Below are positions 52,365 to 64,000 of a DNA stretch of 64,000 bases, one piece after another (position 1 is the first letter of the stretch; each line of letters starts with the position of its first letter). Origin of the DNA: Brugia malayi (Eukaryota > Nematoda > Chromadorea > Rhabditida > Onchocercidae); NCBI RefSeq assembly GCF_000002995.4, contig NW_025062476.1, positions 2,661,001-2,725,000 on the forward strand, written 5' to 3'. The position numbers and the translations under genes were made by a program. Below the pieces are notes generated by a model. The model saw only the letters and a program-made list of their open reading frames with translations. It ran no database searches and had not been told where the DNA came from.

Positions 52365-55300
52365 ATGGCCAATCATGGGCCAAGTTATGGCCTTAGCCGA
52401 GAATTGGAAAGGAAAGTTAGTTTCTTTTTTTTTTTTTTTATGATATGATATAAATATTCAAAAAAACAAAGAAAATTATTTCTTAGGATGTAAAAATATT
52501 TTATGAATACGATCGAAAAATATTCCAGAATTTTTCCGCTAAATTTTTAAATATTTTAAAAATTTGTATAGAATTTAGTTGTGATATATTTTATGAGTGA
52601 TGAAATGTCGTACGTATACAATTCAATACTTTATCTTAAAAAACCTTTCAAATGCCATATCAAAGTTATAAAATTCAAAATTAACTTGACTTATAAGTAT
52701 TACTAAAATTCCTAATGTTACTATTATTTTGTTTTTAATTGTGTAATTTTAACATATTTAATCCATGTTCACTATTATATATTAGCTGTTATGTATTATC
52801 TTAGTGTTATATCTATTACGTACGTCATTTTCGTCATTTCATTAATGTAAAATAATTAGATCAGAAATCGATCACTAATGTTAACATTGATAAGCTATCC
52901 GATCGTACGATTCTATTTATTACAATTATTCATGAATTATTCTAAATTTATCGATGTAATTTTTTAATTTATTTACGTTTAAATTTTCTCAAATGATGTG
53001 ATCAGTGTTTATCCAGCTGATTGAGTTGAAAAATAAAATTTTTTTCGTTTGAAAAAATAAAATAAAATTTTAGATTTTAGAAAATAAAATTTTAGATTTT
53101 AGAAAAAAAAAAAAAAATTATGTGAACTCTGAGGAGGTGAAAAAATTTGACAGTAGTAGTAAATTTGATGTTTAATAATATTATAACATTTTGCATCTTT
53201 TCTCTTTAGTCTTTCAAATTCCTTTTTCATTTATAAAAGATTTTTTTTTTTTTTTTTTTTTGTGATATATGCAAATATTTCAATATCTTTTAACACTTAC
53301 TCACATAATCCATTATTTAGTGATAAGTTTATAAACTTTATAAACTAAAATTGAACCCATATGTTTACTGTAAATTATTATTTATTTTCATTAATCTGTA
53401 GATAATTATCAATTAACTTAATGTTTCAAGCAATTAAATTTCCAAAAAAAAAAAACGAAAAAAATCAAATTATCATGGAAATTACCAAATAATTTAATGT
53501 TCATAATATAAATTTCCAGGCAAAAGAAAGAGAAAAAAAAAAAAACAACTTGAATATGGTAATTCAATCGTTAGAAGCCTAAAATTAACCTGGAATAACT
53601 AAAAAAAAAAACTTTTTCCATCTAAGCAATATACTATGGTTAATAAAAAGAATATAAACAACATTACGAAAATAATTACAATTGATTTGGCAGGTTAAGA
53701 ATAGGTGACCCTTTTGTAGTAGGTTTGCGCCGCTCATCTTAAATCTTCCGTCAAGGTTAATTTTACCACTTCTTCAGCCGTTTCATCCTCATTTCTCAAC
53801 TATGTTGCTCATTTTACTGTCACATTTTCAACAATAATACAGTGAACAGATTTGTTCAAACCAACAAATACATACAAATTTTAACAAAGAACGAAAAAGA
53901 AAGGTCAAAACTATTAGCCTAAACGTTTAAACGAACAAATTGTAATTGTAATTTAGTTTCACCTTCAAAAAGTTAAAGTATCTAAAAAAAAAAAAAAAGA
54001 AAAAGAAAAAGGAAAAATGGAAAAGAAGAGAGAAAAGATAACGCTGATAAGTATTGATCACTTGATCAACATGATCAAGTGATCAAGATTTGAAAATAAA
54101 AAAGAGTAAATAATTGTTGAATGGTGGATGGATAATATTTGAAAATGGTATTTACATTTATTTTTTTTCTTTTTGGCATTCTAAAGAATAATAAAAGGTA
54201 TGCAATACTTAAAAAAATTAATTCTCTTTTTAACTGATTTGTAAACCTTCTTATTTTTCGAAATGGAAGAAAGGAAAATTAAACATTTCATTCAACAAAG
54301 TTACTTTGTTCTTTACTCATTTTCATCAAAGTTACTTTGTTCTTTACTCATTTTCATCAAAGTTACTTTGTTCTTTACTCTATAAAGAAACCAAAAAAAA
54401 AAAAAAAAATTTCTTTCCATCTTGATGAAAATGAAATGATTTTAAATTAATTTGTAATTATTTGATTGATTTTATTTGTCCAGCAAATATGTACAGTTAA
54501 AAATTAATGATAATTGGAATTTTGAAAATTCGAAATGATAATAAACTTTTTCATTGTTTTAATTTTTCACTCCTCAATATTAATTCATTTTATTTGTCAC
54601 ATTTAAATGAAAGAAAAAAAAATATCTCTTTTTTTTTATTTTTAATAAAACTATTTGTATAGAATATTAATAATGAGAAGAGAAAGTGGAAGAAAGAAAA
54701 AAAAGAGGAAATATTATTTAAATTATTATAAATCAATTTGCATTAAAAAAAAAAAAAAAATAATTTAAAAATATTTGAGAGTGAAGGGAAGCAGATGTTC
54801 ATTACAATATTTACATTTTATTTTATGGTAAATATAGCAAAGAGAATTAATTATTTGTTTGATTCGAAGCGCTTTTGACTGATAAAAGGAAAAAAAGAAA
54901 ATCGCATCGTTTTTTTCTGTGTAAATAATTATTTATCATTTTTTTTTTTTTTTTTTTTTTTAATTTCTTCTTTTTAATGTTTGCGCAAATAATAAAACGA
55001 AGGAAAAAAAAAATGAAATATTATGTATAATATGGCAATTATTCCTCTTTTTCCATTAATTAATAATATTTCTTCTTATCATTTATATAATAAAATAAAA
55101 TAATAAATATTTCTTTCTCAAAAAAAAAAGAACGAAAAAAAATTTTTTTTTCTTTGTTAACGAAAAAGTTATTTTTCTTCTTTCATACATTAATTCATCA
55201 AATAAATTTTATTTCTTTCCTTATATAAAATAATTATTTGTAACATTTCTCGTAAAAAGAAAAAAAAAAATTTTTTTTTTTTTCTACAAAAGTTTTTGAT

Positions 55301-57817
55301 AATAATTAAATTACAAATGATAATTATTTGTTAAACATTTTGTTACATTTCAAATCAATTAAATATTTTAATAGAAATATTTGATTGATTAGATTAATGT
55401 TTTTTTTTTTTATTTATTAGATAAAACAAAGAAGATTTTTTCAATGTTTAATCATTTTTTTTGAAATCAAAAGAAAAAAAAATTAGTAATTATATTTAAA
55501 TAATTAATTTATAATTTATTAACATCTTTATATGAGAGTTCAATTTTATAGTTTAATATAACTTTTGTTGAAATGACATAGTTGTATGTGTAGTATAGTT
55601 TGATCGGTCATTATTGCTTCGGTAGATTTTATGAGTCTATGAAACTGAAATATTTCTCTTAATCTGAAACGATTAAAATTTATAATTTAAATGATTGTAT
55701 AACTTGAATTGATCAATTTTAGCATTAATTTGAATAAAAAGAATTATAATTTTGGCCTATATTCAATGTGCAATAATAATTACTAATTTACCTTAAATAT
55801 ATTTGTGTAAAAAAATAATTTATGCCAATTTAACATAAATAATTAATGCATTTAATGTGATACAATTAATTTAAATTTGATAAGAAAAGAGAAATTTATG
55901 CATGAAATTGCAAGAAAATAAAAAAAACTAAATAAAAATAAAAAAAAGTATTGATGAAAAAGCAAAACAGCAATGATTTTAAAATAAAAAAAAAGCATTT
56001 TATTAATATTTGTTGTTCAATTGAAAAAATAATTTAATTTAATTATTTGCAATTAAATTTTGAAAATTTTAGAATCAGGCACGCTTCAGTATCGAAGAAG
56101 CGCAAGAAGTGCTATTTTGGATTGAGCATGCAACAAATATGCAATTTGATAAAGATCCATCAACTTTTGAAACAGCTCAAGATGTTGCCGATGCATTGAA
56201 GGATGGCACTCGGTTATGTGTGTAAGTTTTTAAATTACAAATTTAAAATTTCAAATTTAAGCAAATTTTAATATTTGAACTATTCAAAGTATTGCGGAAT
56301 AAAATTTGAAATGACACTGAAATGCTATTATTTTGCAAAATATAAAACATATTGAAATGATTAATGCAAAATTTTTAAATCTCTTCGAAATATTTAGGTG
56401 CAAATATAAATCCAAAAGCATATCTTTCATTTTTTTTATGTTTCTTAAATTCCTTAAATTTCAAAATATTTTTCTATTTCTCTTTTTTTTTTTTTTTTAA
56501 TTTTGTTAATTTCAGTTTAATGAATCGATTACTGGATAAGACAAATGCGCTACCATACAATGCTAAACCAAAAATGCCTTTTCATAAAGTAAATTATTAG
56601 AAATTTTGTTTTAAAATATGTTTGAAAATAAAAAATATGTAAAAATATTTATCCAGAAATAAAAATAATTGCTGAAATTATTAATTTTGTTGCATAATTT
56701 ATTGCTTATGAAATTATTGTGATATTTTAATAGGATCAAATGATATATATCTTAGTACTAATTTAATGAAATGCAAAATTAATTTCCATTTAATTTTAAT
56801 TCTGATAAAAAATTAAAAATTTAATTCTGATAAAAAATAAAAAAATTAAAAATACTTTTGTGACTATTACAGATGGAAAATATAAGCAATTTTCTGGATG
56901 CAATTAAATCGTACGGTGTACCAGAAATTTCATGTTTTCAAACAGTTGATTTGTATGAAAATAAACAATGCTACAAAGTAATCGAATGTCTTAGAGCATT
57001 AGCTGCTGTGGTATAATTTATTAATCTATTTGTTTACTTTATAAATTCATAATTGATAAAAAAAATTTCAAATAATTCCTTTTGTTGTAATTGTAATTAA
57101 TTAATGATTAAATTAACAAATTTATCAATACAACAAGACAAAGTCTAAATTTTCTTTTCGTAACTAAACAATTTAACTTTCTTTTTTTTTTTTTAGCTAT
57201 GCAATTACTAAAAGCTTCCAAAATATCTTTTAAAAAAAAAAAAAAAAAAAAAATTTAATTTCTCTTCCGAGAAAATGAGAAAGAAAAAGAAAACAACTGA
57301 TAAGTGTTATCAATCGTTCATCTTTTTATTTTGATAATTTACTGTTAGCAATTATTCTGTTGCATACACATATTACTTTTTAAGTTTATCAAACTGTTAA
57401 TTGTTTTTTGATTATTTCTTATCATTTATTAACTTCACATAGTTAATTGTTACTATTTTTATATAAAATTTTTTAATTTTATTTAGTTTTCCAACTACTA
57501 TAATTTATTTTTCTTAATTTTACAACGTTTAAATGATTACAATTGTATTTTAAAAGTTATATCGTTTTAATCTTTTTCAAAAAAAAAAAAAGACAATGAT
57601 TTTATTTTTTTTTTTTCAGGCTCAATCAAAAAATGCCCCAGTACCATTTCCGTCATGGGTTGTTAAACTTTCCCAGGGTCGTCCTCGTTTTTTTCCGGAA
57701 TCAGTGATACGTCGTGGTGAGATGGTAATTCCATTACAATATGGTACAAATAAATGCGCTTCGCAAAAAGGTATGACCCCATACGGTTTAACAAGGCAAA
57801 TCAAACCGGAAAGCTGA
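52365..57817 (+). CDS. calponin/transgelin-like actin-binding protein
   Basis: Five exons in phase encode 202 residues: 52365-52415, 56073-56221, 56516-56588, 56873-57010 and 57620-57817. The N-terminus MANHGPSYGLSRELERK closely resembles transgelins. A single calponin-homology domain covers about residues 20-135 (EVLFWIEHATN, ALKDGTRLCVLMNRLLDK, FQTVDLYENKQCYKVIECL). One calponin-like repeat follows at about 172-198 (VIPLQYGTNKCASQKGM...YGLTRQI). This build, one CH domain plus one CLIK repeat, is that of transgelin/muscle protein 20 and of small nematode calponins that bind actin in muscle. The start methionine fits the family exactly. Intron 1 is 3.66 kb, far longer than the others, and could hold regulatory elements. 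Confidence 0.95.
53734..53799 (-). other. coding-like minus-strand segment in calponin intron 1
   Basis: A less AT-rich patch (53695-53800) contains, on the minus strand, an acceptor-like ACATAG followed by 22 codons LRNEDETAEEVVKLTLTEDL-R-stop. It would look like the last exon of a nested gene, but I find no partner exons upstream on that strand. The strand assignment and the call are tentative. Confidence 0.2.
54299..54380. repeat. 31-bp tandem repeat, about 2.6 copies
   Basis: The unit AGTTACTTTGTTCTTTACTC plus ATTTTCATCAA occurs twice exactly, and a third time up to TTTACTC. It lies within calponin intron 1. Apart from having the same length, it is unrelated to the 31-bp array at the left end of the window. 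Confidence 0.9.
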
Positions 57818-57950
57818 AATTTTATTGTGAAAGAAGTTTTGCTATGCTTTTTTTTGTGATAATTATTTTTTTATATTATTATTTATGTATTTTGATAGTA
57901 TTATGTAATATTACATTACACTGATATCAGTATGAAAATATTACGGCAAA

Positions 57951-57956
57951 AATAAA
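57951..57956 (+). terminator. candidate polyadenylation signal of the calponin gene
   Basis: AATAAA lies 134 nt after the stop codon and is followed by T-rich sequence (TTTTTTTGTTTG), a normal 3'-end arrangement. Chance occurrence is possible in such AT-rich DNA. Confidence 0.5.
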
Positions 57957-58884
57957 TTTTTTTGTTTGATATTCTGAAATCATTTTTCAGTCAGTTTCCG
58001 TATGTTGTCATATTTTTAGGCTAAAAATTGATAGAAGTTAGATAAAAAGTTATTTACTTATGTCTCAATATAAACCTGATTACTTATCGGTTTTATGAAA
58101 AGTATAAAAAACGTTGATCCGACTTGTTTTACCAATATTTGCTATCAGTTATGGCATTTACTGTAATCTAATTCAGGTTTTACTTAAATTACTCATTTAG
58201 CAAAATTTTCTTCTGTTTATTAACATATGAAATTTAGTATAAGTAAAGTAATAATATGGAAATTATCAGAATAAAATTATAGAAGAGAAAAAAAAAAAAG
58301 AAGAGTGAGAGATAAAAAGGAAATGTGAAAAAGTTATTACTGTAATAACATTAAAATGAATTTAAGGAACCATTAAAGATACATTGTGAATTCGAAAATT
58401 TGTTAAAAAGAAAAAAAGGAAAAATGGAACTCATTTTTCTTCTTTTCCAATTATTTCATCCTTATCCATGTAATTGTTAAAATTTTTATGATTCAATTTG
58501 TTTTTTTTTTTTTTTTTTTTTTGAGAAAAATTTTTAACAAAAAAATGAAAAAATGAAAAATTGAATAATTTTTTGAATATTTCATTTATAATTTGTTAAT
58601 CTAAATTGAAATAAACTTATTTGTTATCATTAATTATTTCAATAAAATTGCATTGTTTTTTTTTTTTTTTACTTTTTGTTTTTATCATTTTAACAAAAAA
58701 TTTTTTAATTTTTTGCTCATTATTTTTATAAAATAAATTTATTGAATAAATTTTCAATACTTTTTTTTTTTTTTCTCTAATATCACAGTTCAATTTTGAT
58801 ATTTAAAAGTAGGCAAATTCTCATTTCTTGGCTTCAATAACATTCTTGCCTAATCTTGCAGCAGCAATCTTAAGGCTTGCTCTT

Positions 58885-58976
58885 ATCTTGGCTGACTATC
58901 TTTTAATACTAGCATATTTCCTTTTTGCATTTTTAAAAATATATTTTTGCAAAAATATGCTACAAGAGCCAAAGAT
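58885..58976. repeat. imperfect inverted repeat of about 90 bp
   Basis: ATCTTGGCT (58885-58893) and TAGCATATTT (58910-58919) pair with AAATATGCTA (58953-58962) and AGCCAAAGAT (58967-58976). They form a two-part stem around an AT-rich loop, with a 16-nt bulge on one side. The surrounding 250 bp are less AT-rich than the rest. It may be a small decayed element or a structured RNA. Confidence 0.4.
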
Positions 58977-61436
58977 CACTATATTTTAATAATAGGGCTT
59001 GTTTTGCTTCTTTTTGCATAACGCTAATACCAATAAATACTTTCATATATATTTTTATTGACCCTGGGCCTAATGTTATCTCTTGGCCAATTACTTACAC
59101 TAATCTATTCGAATGCAAAGGTATTCATAGATTTAAAGAATTGATTTAATTTTCTTTATTCATACAAATTTAAAATTTGCTTAAATTCTATATTTTAATT
59201 AAAAAATAGTTCCAATAGCACATTTAGAGATGAATTTTTATTATTCAAAGTTAAATGATGAATTATCTATTAAATGTATTTTTTTTTTTTGTAAAAAACT
59301 TAAAGTTATTTAGAGTTAACAAATTTTATTAAAATTCAAATTATCTTGCATTTTGTTGACAAAAAAAAAAATGATTAGAATTAGATGGTAAGCGAGAAAA
59401 ACAAAGAGATAAGAAAGTTTGCAATTTAAATTTGACTTTAAGATAGCTATTCGAAATACTTTTTTCTACATTATTTTTGCAATGTCACATTGGTTTATTT
59501 CAATCAAATATTTTTGTCTTATGCTGCAAAAAATTTTTAGTTTTGAAAAAAATAAACTTGAAATTGTGAATCTTTTTCATTTCTGCAAAAAAAAAAAAAA
59601 AATTTTCACTAATCATTAAATTTTAAAAGTTTTAATTGTTTATTCAAAAAAAAAAAAAAGAAACGAAATAATCATTTTGTTTTATAAATTAAGAAACATT
59701 GCCTATTAAAATTAAAAACTTAATTAATTAAAAATTGTAAAAAAATTTATTTTTTTAAATTTTAAAAATAAACTGGATCAGATGAAACGGTTCGAATGAT
59801 TCTGTTTCGGTAAATAGTTGATTTGTATGAAATGGATAGAATGTTCGCTTAAATGATCGCAAAATATTGAAGTTCAAATCAAATGATCTCAAATCTGTTT
59901 GTGTCACTTAATTTCGAATCCGTTCTGTTCCGTTTTGTATTTCCTGTCACCTTCGTATTTCAACTGGATACTTTCAATCTTTATACTATCCAAGTTCATC
60001 TAACATTGCTTCTATTTGTTAAAAATTTCTTCTTTTCCATTTTTGTATGTTCATTTTTCATCCAAAATATTAGAATTAGAAAAAAAAAATTTTTTTTTTT
60101 TTTAAGAACTGAAAAACCTTATAATACTTTTTTTTTTCTAAAAGTAATCCTTAAAATATACTTTTTCTTTATTTTTTTTTTATTCTAAACTAAGCAAAAA
60201 TAGATCAAATTGCTTCGTTTGTTGATTATATTTTGATGCTGTCACTACTCATCAAATTTCTAAATTATTTGAAATTTTAATGGGATAGAATTACTATATA
60301 CCTATCCAAACATTACTTATTATTCCTTCTCAAATAAATATTCTGTCATTTACTTAAATATATCTCTCACAATCAAATAAATATCATCATATTTAATATA
60401 CTTTACTTTACTTTTACTTACTTGTTGCATCCACTTTATTTGAAATTTAAAAAAAAAAATTAAAAAACATAATTTGATAACTTAAAAAATAACAATTCGA
60501 AAGTAGCGAACATTTCAAATGCACTCATAAAATTCATAAAAATTACATGAAATACATGTCATTTATAGAAGATAATGGAGAGAAGTAAGTATCGAAAATT
60601 GTAATTTTAGTTACCGATAAGATCGATTCAAATGATTTAAAATTTCAATAAAATTTTAACTTTTTGCGCAGTAAAATTTGAATAAAATGAGAAAAATTAT
60701 GCAAAAAATTTTTATTACTTTCAAAAAAAAAAAATGGAATGGAAAGAATATTAAAGCTTTTGTGAAGAATGTAGAATTTTTTATAATCACTAATAAATAA
60801 GTTATTAATTTAAGATGTTTAAAATTGCAAAAAGAATGTTGACACGACAGTAGAATATTGATTAATTTAATTGTACTAAAAAAAAAAAAGTGCCAAATAT
60901 TTTCTTTCATTTTACTTTCAAATTTCTTGTTTCATTTCATTTAACATATTGTGATTATTTTAAATCTTAGTTTAAATATCTCAGGTGATTATTTATACCT
61001 ATATTATTTGTCTAATTAATTAACTAATTAATTAATTAATGTAATTAATACAGTGTCTATTAGAAAAAAGGAAAATAAAAATAAAAAGAAGAAAGAAACA
61101 CAGAATTGTCATAGCGTGCAACAAATAATAGTTAAAATTGAAATTAACTGTATTAAAAGCTATTATTGAATTCGTGCAGCATTTCATTTTATTTACAAAT
61201 TTTTGGCATTACACATGAAAAAGTATCATTAAATTACTCAATAAGTTGTTGTTTTCCCTTTTTGCTTTTGTATCTTTTATCAAATTAATAAATTTAAAAA
61301 AAAAAGAAATTCAATTATTTAAAAAAAAAAAAAAAATTAATGTGAGTTTTCTTTTTATCAAACCAAATTCATTTGCTTAAAATCCTTTTATTAGCTAATT
61401 TATTGGTGTTATTAGTTAATTTATTAATACTTTTAG

Positions 61437-61442
<6 letters not shown>

Positions 61443-61475
<33 letters not shown>
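61443..61475. repeat. CT dinucleotide microsatellite
   Basis: About 16 perfect CT units. Simple repeat, intergenic. Confidence 0.95.
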
Positions 61476-61479
<4 letters not shown>

Positions 61480-63156
61480 AGATGAAAAATTTGAAAATGA
61501 AAAGCATTTTTTCAATAGATTAGCTCTAATCACGCAACAATTTTTTTTTATCTAACAAAAAAAAAAAATTGTTGAATGCTAACATTTAAAAATGTTTTGA
61601 AAAAAATTAAAACAGATTGTTTTTACTATAATTTTAATTCATAAATATAAGTTTGATTGATAAAAGTTTTTTTTTTTTTTTGTATAAATTTATATAACTG
61701 ATTGAAGGATGCAACTGCTCTGCATGAATTATGTAAAATTATTTATTTACAAATTGAATTTACTAATTGATTTCTAACTTTTTGAAACTTCAATCTATTT
61801 AAATAATCATAATTTAATGAAAAGCAAATATTAAGTAAGTTAATCTCTAAAACAAAAAGTAAAATGTGAAAAATAGAAGAATGAAAAGAATTATTTTGAG
61901 AAGAAAAAAAATGAAAATAATTTTTCAAAAAAGTTTAACTTCAATTCGAAATAATCCATTTATAAATTTACATAATTATTTGTCAAACAAATTACAAAAT
62001 TAACTTATTTTCTAGCTTTTTTTTTTTTTAGAATGTTAAATTAATGCAAATGAATAAGAAAAGATCATTAAATAAGAATTATTCAATGAAATTTTATTTG
62101 TTCGTTAATATTCTATTTTAATAATTTTTGAAAAAAAAAAAACTACAAATTATTTGTTAATTTATGATTGAATATAATAATCAAAAGTTTATTTCTTGTT
62201 AAACTTGAAAAGGAAAATTTTTTTTTTTGCTTTTAGTCAAAATTATATTAGCGAAGAATTTAAGCATTTTCATCTTTCTCATTGCTTTAACTTTTAGCTT
62301 TATGTAAAAGCATTTGTTAACTTTCAATTTTCCTTTTTTTTTTTTTCCTTTATTGCTTCTTTTAACTTTTTGAATTGCCACTTGTAAATTTCATTATAAC
62401 GTCTTGAAAATGAAAACAATTTATTTCTTTATTTTCATTATTCACTTATTTTTGCCTTTTACATCATTGCACTGAAAAATGAAACATCAAACGATGAAAC
62501 TTTTGTCATTGCTAATATAAATTGCTTTTTCGAAATATAATATTTTTCTAAATTTCATGAAATTTCTTTCATCTTCCGCCTTTATAATCCCTTGTAAGCT
62601 TTGTTTTGTTTTGTTTTGTTTTTTATTAGTAAAACAATAAGTCTATCCTTTGCTATCTTTTTTGTTTGTTTGTTTTTTTAGAAATTTTACTACTAAATGA
62701 ACCAAACATATATTTGTTTACTCGTTTAAATGCATACATCACAATTGCAATAACACATTTATCTTATCGAATTTACCTTCTTCGCATTTCATTCATTTTC
62801 CATTTTAAATTACAACTTTAGTTCATTTTTAAAATAATCGAAATTACTTGCATGTAATTAGACATGTAATTTGCTTTTTCAAATTACAATTTAATTAAAA
62901 TCTTCGATTCATTCTGGGAATAACATAAATTATCGAAGAAGTACACTTCTCCACATATACTTTCATTTTCTTTATTCACTGATACTAATAATTTTTGTGA
63001 TGATATAATTGCTCAGTTGTTATCTAATTTTTGACGTTAACTGAGATAGAAATTTCTTACGTTATAACATTTACGTTTGAAATAAATACACAGAGTTATT
63101 GGTAATTCGTATGTGAAGCAAAAATGGAAAAAACCATTTTACAAGAATTATCTTTG

Positions 63157-63158
<2 letters not shown>

Positions 63159-63191
<33 letters not shown>

Positions 63192-63222
63192 TTAGTAATA
63201 ATAAATAATAATAATAATGAAT
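63159..63222. repeat. TAA trinucleotide microsatellite
   Basis: An imperfect run of ATA/TAA units of about 60 bp, interrupted by TATTAG and TAAATAA. It is much shorter than the array upstream of the copine. Confidence 0.9.
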
Positions 63223-63768
63223 AATTCTTTGACCTTTTAGTTTTTGTGATGATCTCATATAGTAGATAATATTTGACCCAATAATAATTTAATTCTTTTC
63301 TCATCTCTTTTCTGGTCACTCTACCGGACAGTTTAAAAAATTTTTATAAACTGATAGTAATGGGTTAATCTAACTTTAAGGTTATACTTTTCGACTGCAA
63401 AAAAAATGGAGATAAATATTGAAATAAATTTGTCATTTTAAAATGATATGCTCATTCTAGATGTAATGTATGAAATAAGAAAAATAACAATGATTAGATT
63501 CTTAAATTTTTCTTAAAAATTTTTTTAATTTAATAAAACTTTTCAATTTTTCTTTTTTTCTTAAAAAAAAAATTTTTAAAAATTTTTGCAATTCTTAAAA
63601 GTTATCATTTTAAAAATTTTGAACCATTTTTTTTTTGAAATTTTCAAATTATCCAACGTTGATTTTTTCTTCTTTTATCCTTGTCACTTTTATTCATGTT
63701 TTTTCTGTGTTTTTTGTGTTGTTTTCTATTTTAGTCTTAGAGATTGATCGATCATCTTGCAATGCTGA

Positions 63769-63832
63769 TAATGACAGATGCTGATAATTCATTCGAGACA
63801 TAATGACAGATGCTGATAATTCATTCGAGACA
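63769..63832. repeat. 32-bp perfect tandem duplication
   Basis: The unit TAATGACAGATGCTGATAAT plus TCATTCGAGACA occurs twice without a mismatch (63769-63800 and 63801-63832). The perfect identity suggests a recent event. The unit is less AT-rich than its surroundings. Confidence 0.92.
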
Positions 63833-64000
63833 TGCTTGAACTTCATCATTACAAAGATTATTTTGACAAGATGATAAGACATTTGCTGTATCCAAGCTAT
63901 TGTTTCCATAGTTTTTTTTTTTTTTTTTCTTTTAAGTTTAACTGCAAGAAAATAAGTTTTACAATTTCACATTGATTTTATTTCTTTTTGGTTGTATTAA

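Larger units (their letters stand above)
57818..64000. other. AT-rich region downstream of the calponin gene
   Basis: After the calponin 3'UTR I can assemble no gene to the end of the window. Notable parts are a less AT-rich hairpin-forming stretch at 58850-59110, a CT tract, a TAA tract and a 32-bp duplication near the right edge. The minus-strand open frame at 63694-63909 crosses that duplication and has no recognisable domain. Confidence 0.55.

Noticed and set aside
59883..60188. 101-residue Phe-rich + strand frame
   Set aside because: Its content is T-homopolymer translation with no domain, acceptor or conserved motif.

Overview
The window looks like AT-rich animal nuclear DNA, most likely from a nematode. 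Genes are broken into many small exons with AT-rich introns. Coding exons are clearly less AT-rich than their surroundings, and homopolymer runs and microsatellites are everywhere. The gene content fits a worm: a cuticlin-type ZP protein, a divergent copine, an arrestin-domain protein, TTLL12 and a small one-repeat calponin. Three genes have an AG acceptor a few bases before the ATG, as expected for spliced-leader trans-splicing. A parasitic (clade III/spirurid-like) nematode is my best guess, from composition only.

Six protein-coding genes could be assembled exon by exon with consistent splice phases. All appear complete. (1) A 16-exon transmembrane ZP-domain/cuticlin-like gene, + strand, 8463-16205. 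(2) A 13-exon arrestin-domain gene, - strand, 17164-21617, convergent with gene 1, with a tRNA-Phe(GAA) nested in one intron. (3) An 8-exon acetyl-CoA C-acetyltransferase (thiolase), - strand, 23671-26345. (4) A 15-exon copine-like gene, - strand, 30074-38903, whose C2 and VWA metal-site residues look degenerate. (5) A 14-exon TTLL12 gene, + strand, 43447-48834, divergent from the copine. (6) A 5-exon calponin/transgelin-like gene, + strand, 52365-57817, with a 3.6 kb first intron. The genes are separate units with no shared pathway. They cover cuticle and surface matrix, membrane trafficking, acyl-CoA metabolism, tubulin-related function and the actin cytoskeleton.

The remaining DNA (1-8.4 kb, 26.3-30 kb, 38.9-43.4 kb, 48.8-52.4 kb, 57.8-64 kb) is mostly very AT-rich non-coding sequence. 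It holds a 31-bp x 11 array at the left end, a compound repeat with about 91 perfect TAA units upstream of the copine, GATA/CTGATAGA-type and TTCA arrays at 51.5-52 kb, and several short coding-like or hairpin-forming islands.

I found no obvious new multi-gene system. The best leads are the degenerate copine, an in-frame pair of tandem 5' splice sites in its penultimate intron, two GC-AG introns, a copied exon fragment inside a copine intron, a phase-compatible alternative terminal exon plus hairpin in TTLL12, and a few isolated coding-like islands.
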